From Saccoglossus kowalevskii (lineage: Eukaryota > Hemichordata > Enteropneusta > Harrimaniidae): 23,066 nt of DNA. Location: positions 59,412-82,477 of the forward strand of contig NW_003110479.1 of NCBI RefSeq assembly GCF_000003605.2. Reading direction: 5' to 3'. The notes under the pieces are model-generated. The model made no database searches and was not told the origin of the DNA. It saw nothing but the letters and a program-made list of their open reading frames with translations. The stretch's first letter is position 1. Every line of letters starts with the position of its first letter. A program made the position numbers and the translations under genes. Below are positions 19,701-23,066 of the stretch, one piece after another.

Positions 19701-22636
19701 GAAATTGACATGAAGTGAAATTTATCCCTTGCGATATTAAAGTGGTTTATAGGATTTGGTAACTGAAACAGTGGTTACAATAAGTGATTAAAATATTGTT
19801 ATGTGAATTACCACAATGGTGTGATATTTTCATGGGGTATACTCATGTGGTGTGCCATGGAATGAGCATAACTACTGGGGTATTATTGTTCTATTGAACA
19901 TTTCATATTAACAGGTGACAGTGTTCTTGTATCTAAAGGTTTAGCTCTGTATAGAACAAATATAATATTTCTTCATACATATTTGCTGTATTAGGAGCAC
20001 AAAAAACAGAAAATTATATGCATTGTTTACTCAATCATTAAAATACATGTATGACCTATTGTGACCAGACACATCTTTGTCATTTATGTAAGCGTATACG
20101 GTATGGATATGGACTCAAACCGTGTGGTGATACCCTTATTGCTGACTGCTTCACATAATGACCTGTTTTCTGTTTTTCTTTCAGAGTAAAGTTAATGCCT
20201 CTATTTACTGGTTAATTTATAAAGCGTATCCATACAGTGAAATACCGGAAGAATTCAATAATTTGTTTTATACAGATAGCCAGGTTAGTTTATGTCATCA
20301 TTTTACCTTGTCAATGGAAATGATAGAGAAGATTTTACTACATATATCGGTAGTTTGATCTTTCATAATCAACTTGAATATTTGGTGTTTACATTTGATG
20401 TATCAGAAATAAGCTTGATATATGACAGAGTTTAATTAATATTGAAAATCAAGACCCATTCCAGAGCCCTAAAAAGATATGAAACTCGGTGAAGAAATGC
20501 TTCTGATTCTCTTGTTTTTGGATATTGTAAAATACTTTATTTTCACTTGGAATTAATTTTCGCTGAAGGGATGATTCAGTGAAAATAAAATCCAGCAAAT
20601 ATACCTTTTTTCCCCTTTTACATTCAACTCGTCAAAAATCAGTGAAAATAAATTCCATACAAAACAGCAAAAATGTCTTTTTAGCGAAAATTAATTGCAG
20701 CTAAAATAAAGTATTTTACAGTACATGTATACTAACACTGCACTTTTGTTTCTAAACATAGACTTGAAAATACCACTTAATACTTTAGACAGACAAACAG
20801 ACAGACAGACATTACATAATTATGACACATGCATATTTTACTCTATAGGCAAAATGTTTCAAATAAAATATAAAATATGTATTGTATCTGATAGAATGAG
20901 CTGTGTATAAAATTACATATGATATATGACAGTGTAGTTTATTTTTATAAATTTTTAATTATTATGCCATTATGATTCTTTCTGAGAAAATTTCTACCAC
21001 TGTAACCAGTTTGCAACAATAGAAATACTAACAATAGGGTTATGATAATTCTAAATAGCATGTTGCCAGTGGTGGTTTCACTTCAGGATATCAGTCAAGG
21101 AGTTCTGAGTTGTTTGTAGGATATGTCAACAGCCTAAAGTTATCCATACTAGTCTTGCAGACATTTTAGCCCTAAGCTTATTACTTTATTATTCTTGTTT
21201 AATGTACCAGTAACTTTTATTGCTTTACACAGCAAACTTTTGATTGATGGTGACTATTCAAGTTAAAAACTTGATAAAAGACGGTTTGACAACTTATAAC
21301 ACCATACCCAAGTGTTGGAATACTCTACCCTCCTCCTGGTTAACCTTTGACCTTTTATTACAGGGTGAGGCACATTTGAAGCCACTAGTCATTAATCAGT
21401 TAGTGTCAGCTGAATTGTATTGTAAAGCATGCAGTAACATCTTTAGAAATACAGAGTATCAGTGGCAGGGGCATTGGAGTGTTATACAGATATTATCTAG
21501 GAATGGCATTTATGTGGTGGATAAAAACGAGGAAGCTGTCACGGAAGGAATGCTTGTACAGGCATCACCTTTTAAACTGGTGAGTGAACGTCAAAGATAA
21601 ATTGTTTCTCTGCCTGCCATTATGGATGAATATGAGGCAACAGGGCGATATGGAGTTTGTATTAGAGTTTGTGATATAGATTATTTATAAAAAAATTAAA
21701 AAAAACAGACAAACGCTCACACAAATACAGTTAAAACATTTATTTTTACTGATATTTCATTTCAGTATTTTGATGTTTTGAGCATATTAACTGTGTTTTA
21801 ATTTCATGAATTTCACAATGAGTTTTGTTGTTATTTTACATGTTCTTGTAGATTTAATTTAGCGCATTTTACTTACCAACGAAAATAGAAAAATTAAAAC
21901 CCAGTGAATAATTAATGCATTTACAGTACACACACACATGTCTGTGCAAGTGGTGATACATGAATATGAGAGGAGGACATGTTTTATTCGGCCAATTAGG
22001 AGGACATGTTTTATTCGGCCAATTAGGAGGACATGTTTTATTCGGCCAATTAGGAGGACATGTTTTATTCGGCCAATTTCTTCATTTCTGTTTGTAATTT
22101 AATGTGAATTTGTATCACTGAAGCATCTTAGTCATAAATTTAAATTAAAGTTGCTGTTCATTAGACAGGTTGGAGATTAATCAATTATGTACCAATCTCT
22201 TGCAAGATAAATTGAGATATTATTTGAAATAATATTTTTGTTCTTGAGAATCAGTAAGTTTTTATGATTCTGAAAGCAATATTTTTGACATCTTTAGCAA
22301 CATGGCACTATTTGATACTGAATGTCTTTATTTTTATTTACTTGTCCTAGCTGAAATTTGCCTGTCTGGGACAGGTGCATAGGCCTTAATTTTAACCATC
22401 ATAAATGCAATGGTTGTATTTTGGTAATGTTAACTTTGTTCACATGGGTTTTATGTAAATGCATGCTCTTCAGTTAGATCAAATACAGTAATTCCTAACA
22501 CTAATAATGATGTTCCCATATTACCACACTGTACCACTTTGTCTTGGCAGAATGCCCATCTAACTTTGATAGACTGTATCATGTCAGCGTATATCATTGA
22601 AGTTGTCACTGTTGAAAAGATTGTCCAGTCAGTTAG
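1642..22636 (+). CDS. CAMSAP: CAMSAP/Patronin gene, N-terminal part (four exons, 3' end beyond window)
   Basis: Proposed structure: join(1642-1731, 20185-20283, 21364-21579, 22551-22636), continuing past the window. The spliced frame gives about 163 residues with no stop. Segments matching the N-terminus of vertebrate CAMSAP1-3, in order: ITPLDQFD (compare LVPLDRYD), EIPEEFNNLFYTD (compare NIPEDLRDPFYVD), LKPLVINQLVSAELYCKAC (compare IKPPVIKLLLSSELYCRVC), VIQILSRNGIYV (compare VIQALSRKGIYV) and IEVVTVEKIVQSV (compare VEMISIEKVVASV). CAMSAP/Patronin proteins bind and stabilise non-centrosomal microtubule minus ends through a C-terminal CKK domain, and bind spectrin and calmodulin. Those C-terminal parts, and the annotated CH domain, are not in this window. 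Invertebrates usually have one copy where vertebrates have three, so I use the generic symbol. The family comparison is from memory and was not computed. Confidence 0.93.
1861..1980. repeat. Perfect 60-bp tandem duplication
   Basis: 1861-1920 and 1921-1980 are identical over 60 bp, each starting TACATTTAAAATGCGCCGTC. The duplication lies 130 bp into intron 1. The identity indicates a very recent event or an assembly duplication. It contains CpG-bearing sequence more like the promoter than the rest of the intron. An 87-codon open frame across it is a by-product of the unit length being a multiple of three. Confidence 0.95.
2147..2158. repeat. Poly-C tract (12 C)
   Basis: A mononucleotide C12 run followed by TCT in intron 1. 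The length is likely to vary between alleles or reads. Confidence 0.9.
3714..4690. mobile_element. 977-bp non-autonomous element with long, asymmetric inverted arms
   Basis: The outer 37 bp at 3714-3750 match the reverse complement of about 4654-4690 (both begin TTACTATCGTTTCAGTCATT). The inner part of the left arm, 3751 to about 3830, pairs with about 4495-4581, including GTTGTTTTGCTACAATAAAG. The right arm carries about 70 extra bases (about 4582-4653) absent from the left. Between the arms are a (TA)n microsatellite (about 3938-3957) and short open frames of 112 and 71 codons with no family resemblance I recognise. No clear target-site duplication. The superfamily is undetermined. Confidence 0.8.
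5772..6709. mobile_element. 938-bp non-autonomous element, CATGGAGG termini, 7-bp target duplication
   Basis: The first 32 bases (CATGGAGGTAAAAAGAGAAG, then GAGTCACAGCCA) are repeated as an exact reverse complement at 6678-6709. CTATGTG flanks both ends (5765-5771 and 6710-6716), fitting a 7-bp target-site duplication. The interior has no intact transposase. A 118-codon minus-strand frame at 5664-6020 runs across the element end into flanking DNA, so it is not a gene. The ends resemble those of the element at 7186-8115, so the two probably belong to one family. A CATG terminus with a 7-bp duplication does not fix the superfamily. Confidence 0.88.
7186..8115. mobile_element. 930-bp non-autonomous element related to the one at 5772-6709
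   Basis: The left end (CATGGAAGGTACTAACGGAA, then GGAGCCATGAC) matches the reverse complement of 8085-8115 with about two or three differences. Compared with the 5772-6709 element the end follows the same pattern: CATGGA, GGTA, AA, GAAGGAG, YCAY. The lengths (930 and 938 bp) also agree. A perfect hairpin, CAATGTTTAT TC ATAAACATTG, lies near the left end at 7251-7272, and a near-palindrome, CTTAAGTGGCCACTTGAG, near the right end. Inside is a broken PHD-finger frame (7458-7727) and an intact 32-codon frame (8006-8104, MSSSGLTWVETKENKPVKK...) of unknown meaning. No target duplication is obvious. Confidence 0.85.
7458..7727 (+). pseudogene. PHD-type zinc finger remnant inside a DNA transposon
   Basis: In one frame, CICNGDET (7497-7520) is followed by a TAA at 7521-7523 and then SMIACDNNDC, IIQWNHCHCAGLTPETI, DHW. 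The spacing C-x-C ... ACDNxxC (C-x4-C) ... W-x-H-x2-C-x-GL is that of a PHD finger, a module that reads histone tails and also occurs in some transposon proteins. The final C-x2-C pair expected after the HW is missing (ASAN follows), so the domain is both interrupted and incomplete. It is probably a fossil of the autonomous partner's coding region, or a captured host exon. The frame ends at TAG 7725-7727. Confidence 0.6.
8118..8757. mobile_element. Head-to-tail array of four 155-bp TTAA-type MITEs sharing TTAA sites
   Basis: Four units with a period of exactly 159 bp (AAGGGGCACC at 8121, 8280, 8439 and 8598). The array begins TTAA-AGGGGCACC at 8118 and ends GGTTCCCCT-TTAA at 8757, so length = 4 x 159 + 4. 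Outer ends are inverted (AGGGGCACC against AGGGGAACC) and every junction reads CCTCT-TTAA-AGGGG with a single TTAA. TTAA targets are typical of piggyBac- and Kolobok-type DNA transposons. Copies 1 and 4 share one variant (TTCCAGTTAAGCCTTATCTC); copies 2 and 3 share another (TTTCAGTTAAGATTAATTTT). The 143-codon minus-strand frame here is open only because 159 is divisible by three. Confidence 0.88.
8758..9905. other. Intronic stretch without genes
   Basis: AT-rich intron DNA. Apart from the MITE remnant at 8949-8995 and a short AAGTAAGTAAGT run at about 8820, I see no exon, inverted-repeat element or array. The 79-codon minus-strand frame at 9236-9475 is low-complexity and has no recognisable domain. 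Confidence 0.6.
8949..8995. repeat. Decayed partial copy of the TTAA-type MITE right end
   Basis: TTCCCATGATTCACTTGTGC, AATTTTTAGGGATTGGGGAG and CCCC resemble the last 45 bases of the units at 8118-8757 (TCCCATGATTCTTTGGTGCA...GGGATTGAGCGGTTCCCC). No left half is visible. Either an older insertion of the same family or a degraded fifth copy. Confidence 0.45.
9906..10550. mobile_element. ~650-bp element with hairpin end and ~155-bp tandem core (Helentron/pearl-like?)
   Basis: A perfect hairpin, GCTCCGCT (9906-9913) and AGCGGAGC (9927-9934), opens the region. CCGCTGT from this end recurs inverted near 10540-10550 (GCTAACAGCGGGGC). Between them are about 3.5 degenerate copies of a 150-165 bp unit starting near 9980, 10134, 10299 and 10452, each with TTCGACTTCTTGTTAAAA, then ATTACATATATAG, then TAATTTTGATGAATATTTTT. 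Non-autonomous Helitron-like elements of bivalves and other invertebrates (pearl, HINE/DINE types) combine hairpin ends with a core of about 150-bp tandem repeats. The assignment is an inference. Confidence 0.55.
10564..11846. other. Intronic stretch without genes
   Basis: Several 60-98 codon frames occur on both strands, but none shows a domain, composition or splice context suggesting coding. TACATGTA occurs at about 10730, 10750 and 11261. Nothing else structured is seen. Confidence 0.6.
12413..12462. other. Assembly gap (50 N)
   Basis: Exactly 50 N within the 11847-13711 foldback element. The round number suggests a placeholder, so the true size is unknown and the element length may be wrong. 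Confidence 0.99.
13005..13340. repeat. Pair of identical 27-bp direct repeats
   Basis: CCACAATACCATTTCATACA plus GTATATC occurs at 13005-13031 and again at 13314-13340, a spacing of 309 bp, inside the foldback element. The sequence between them is not obviously repeated. They may mark a partial internal duplication or recombination product. Confidence 0.8.
13712..16140. other. Intronic stretch without genes
   Basis: No coding exon supported. Rich in TACATGTA and related ACATGT motifs (about 13765, 14211, 14455, 14470, 15554 and 15697). A small degenerate 21-bp tandem duplication lies at about 14591-14632. An 84-codon frame at 15720-15974 lacks any recognisable feature. Confidence 0.6.
14591..14632. 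repeat. Degenerate 21-bp tandem duplication
   Basis: Two units ending CTGTATATCACCA (14591-14611 and 14612-14632), with a weaker related GTGTCACCA immediately upstream. A minor intronic repeat. Confidence 0.65.
16141..16583. repeat. 87-bp minisatellite, five near-identical copies plus a partial
   Basis: TCTTTGTATGTAACTATATT recurs at 16141, 16228, 16315, 16402 and 16489, with a partial unit at 16576. The period is exactly 87 and copies differ by about one base (TTTTG for TTCTG at the end of copy 2). Because 87 is divisible by three and the unit lacks stops in one frame on each strand, frames of 212 codons (+) and 169 codons (-) run across it. Neither has splice sites or non-repeat coding sequence, so I treat both as artefacts. 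Confidence 0.95.
17540..17971. repeat. 36-bp minisatellite, twelve perfect copies
   Basis: ACTGAGGCAGTAGTGTGTGA plus GGACAGTGCAATACAG is repeated twelve times without a visible difference over exactly 432 bp, with a partial GAATACAG just upstream. Frames of 155 to 166 codons are open on both strands (repeat peptides VCEDSAIQTEAV on +, LHCPHTLLPQSV on -). No splice signals or flanking coding sequence support translation, and the CAMSAP N-terminus has no insert here. Perfect homogeneity implies very recent expansion or conversion; the true copy number may exceed the assembled one. Confidence 0.96.
17972..20184. other. Intronic stretch before exon 2, without genes
   Basis: No exon or element supported. 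It includes an A/T hairpin at 19532-19556, and TACATGTA at about 18268, 18603, 19347 (two overlapping) and 20043. It ends in the polypyrimidine tract and acceptor of CAMSAP exon 2. Confidence 0.6.
19532..19556. repeat. ACC-T9-A10-GGT palindrome
   Basis: ACC followed by nine T, ten A and GGT gives an almost perfect 25-base inverted repeat with essentially no loop. Such a palindrome may extrude as a cruciform or cause length errors in reads. No associated element end is obvious. Confidence 0.75.
20185..20283 (+). CDS. CAMSAP: CAMSAP coding exon 2
   Basis: Acceptor TTTTTCTTTCAG at 20173-20184, donor CAG|GTTAGT at 20283/20284, phase 0 at both ends, 33 codons. It begins SKVNASIYWLIYKAYPY and ends FYTDSQ. 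The aligned vertebrate segment is roughly AKIAANLQWICAKAYG...IPEDLRDPFYVDQ, so the length and the flanking joins agree with the family. It joins exon 1 in frame (...DVFK + SKVNAS...). The run of aromatic and aliphatic residues suggests a helix of the N-terminal globular, CH-like region. Confidence 0.93.
20526..20720. mobile_element. 195-bp MITE with ~40-bp inverted ends
   Basis: TGTAAAATACTTTATTTT opens the left arm (20526 to about 20567) and is exactly inverted at the right end (20703-20720). The arms also share AATTAATTTTCGCT. Internally, TCAGTGAAAATAAAATCC at 20578 and a near copy at 20639 form a direct repeat. No coding capacity. It lies 242 bp downstream of CAMSAP exon 2, so it would form a stable hairpin in the pre-mRNA. 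Confidence 0.85.
20787..20810. repeat. ACAG microsatellite
   Basis: About six units of AGAC/ACAG with one interruption (AGACAAAC). A simple intronic tetranucleotide repeat. Confidence 0.85.
21364..21579 (+). CDS. CAMSAP: CAMSAP coding exon 3
   Basis: Acceptor CTTTTATTACAG at 21352-21363, donor CTG|GTGAGT at 21579/21580, phase 0 at both ends, 72 codons. It holds the most recognisable CAMSAP block in the window: LVSAELYCKACSNIF, then HWSVIQILSRNGIYVVD, then EAVTEGMLVQASPFKL. The two cysteines in ELYCKAC match the ELYCRVC of vertebrate CAMSAPs. The open frame extends upstream of the acceptor to 21244, but those residues (from MMVTIQVKN) have no family counterpart and precede a good pyrimidine tract, so I treat them as intron. 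Confidence 0.95.
21580..22550 (+). other. CAMSAP intron 3 (971 bp)
   Basis: Bounded by GTGAGT and TTGTCTTGGCAG. It contains the 27-bp x4 array at 21971-22078 and a small hairpin, CCTGTC TGG GACAGG, at 22361-22375. Nothing else stands out. Confidence 0.9.
21971..22078. repeat. 27-bp minisatellite, four perfect copies
   Basis: AGGAGGACATGTTTTATTCG plus GCCAATT is repeated four times over exactly 108 bp in intron 3. Each unit contains CCAAT within GGCCAATT. No coding role is visible. Confidence 0.95.
22551..22636 (+). CDS. CAMSAP: CAMSAP coding exon 4
   Basis: Acceptor TTGTCTTGGCAG at 22539-22550, donor TTAG|GTAAGT at 22636/22637. The exon is 86 nt, so it ends after two bases of a codon (AG, giving Arg or Ser with the next exon; Arg or Lys is usual here in the family). 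It encodes NAHLTLIDCIMSAYIIEVVT followed by VEKIVQSV, matching the conserved AHMAMVDALMMAYTVEMISIEKVVASV segment of vertebrate CAMSAPs. The next exon is outside the window; the following 430 bases are intron and minisatellite. Confidence 0.92.
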
Positions 22637-22764
22637 GTAAGTGTTTACACATACCTGTGATCAAAGTATTTACAATGACATTTATCTCAATCATCAGTTG
22701 TGTCCTAGTTTCACTTCATATGTTTATTCACCATACAGTCAGGCTCCAGTGTATTTGTATACCA

Positions 22765-23066
22765 ATGTATTCATGTCATCAAAACAGACAGATAAGAGTG
22801 ATGTATTCATGCCATCAAAACAGACAAATAAGAGTGATGTATTCATGCCATTAAAACAGACAGATAAGAGTGATGTATTCATGCCATCAAAACAGACAGA
22901 TAAGAGTGATGTATTCATGCCATCAAAACAGACAAATAAGAGTGATGTATTCATGCCATCAAAACAGACAGATAAGAGTGATGTATTCATGCCATCAAAA
23001 CAGACAGATAAGAGTGATGTATTCATGCCATCAAAACAGACAGATAAGAGTGATGTATTCATGTCA
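22765..23066. repeat. 36-bp minisatellite, eight copies plus partial, running off the window
   Basis: ATGTATTCATGCCATCAAAA begins units at 22765, 22801, 22837, 22873, 22909, 22945, 22981 and 23017, with a partial at 23053. Scattered variants: ATGTCATC in copy 1, GACAAATAAG in copies 2 and 5, CCATTAAAA in copy 3. It starts 128 bp after the exon 4 donor, so it lies in intron 4. The minus-strand frame (repeat MNTSLLSVCFDG) is open only because 36 is divisible by three. The total length is unknown. Confidence 0.95.

Larger units (their letters stand above)
1732..20184 (+). other. CAMSAP intron 1 (18,453 bp), repeat-rich
   Basis: Bounded by donor GTGAGT and acceptor TTTCTTTCAG, phase 0. About 37 percent (roughly 6.9 kb) is recognisable inverted-repeat elements or minisatellites, listed separately. 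The stretches 2160-3713, 4691-5771, 6710-7185, 8996-9905, 10564-11846, 13712-16140 and 17972-20184 hold no coding exon I can support; they are AT-rich with scattered TACATGTA palindromes. Long first introns often carry enhancers or alternative first exons, but I cannot point to one here. Confidence 0.85.
20284..21363 (+). other. CAMSAP intron 2 (1080 bp)
   Basis: Bounded by GTTAGT and TTTTATTACAG. It contains the MITE at 20526-20720 and an ACAG microsatellite at 20787-20810; the remainder is AT-rich with no further signals. Confidence 0.9.

Noticed and set aside
21244-21363. Upstream extension of the exon 3 frame with its own ATG
   Set aside because: A good acceptor at 21363 separates it from the conserved block, and the extension has no CAMSAP counterpart.

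Overview
This is eukaryotic, animal genomic DNA. It is AT-rich, CpG-poor outside one promoter-like stretch, and made mostly of intron and repeats. The only protein-coding gene I can support is the 5' end of a CAMSAP/Patronin gene (calmodulin-regulated spectrin-associated protein, a microtubule minus-end binder) on the + strand. Four coding exons at 1642-1731, 20185-20283, 21364-21579 and 22551-22636 splice in frame at canonical GT/AG sites. Together they encode about 163 N-terminal residues that align, by memory and by eye, with the start of vertebrate CAMSAP1-3. The CH domain, coiled coils and CKK domain would lie beyond the right edge. The sequence fits an invertebrate, probably marine (a lophotrochozoan or non-vertebrate deuterostome), because of the divergence from vertebrate CAMSAPs, the dense small DNA-transposon remnants and the many TACATGTA palindromes. 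I cannot name the species.

Layout. 1-396 is a foldback, MITE-like element that touches the window edge. 397-1200 is non-coding, with a perfect 10-bp hairpin at 507-533. 1200-1641 is a CpG-richer promoter and 5' UTR candidate with an NRF-1-type palindrome at 1279-1290. Exon 1 (30 codons) follows, then an 18.45-kb first intron, then three compactly spaced exons with introns of 1080 and 971 bp, and the start of intron 4.

Intron 1 is the main feature of the window. It holds several non-autonomous DNA elements: a 977-bp element with long, asymmetric inverted arms (3714-4690); two elements of 938 and 930 bp with clearly related 32-bp termini (5772-6709 and 7186-8115), the second carrying a broken PHD-finger coding remnant; a four-copy head-to-tail array of a 155-bp element whose copies share single TTAA sites (8118-8757); a roughly 650-bp element with hairpin ends and a degenerate ~155-bp tandem core (9906-10550); and a 1865-bp foldback element with ~155-bp arms that contains a 50-N assembly gap (11847-13711). 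It also holds very homogeneous minisatellites: 60 bp x2, 87 bp x5 and 36 bp x12. Introns 2-4 add a 195-bp MITE, a 27-bp x4 array, and a 36-bp array that runs off the right edge.

Most long open frames in this window are artefacts of minisatellites whose unit length is a multiple of three, so they stay open without coding for anything. I see no tRNA, rRNA, CRISPR array or bacterial-type operon.
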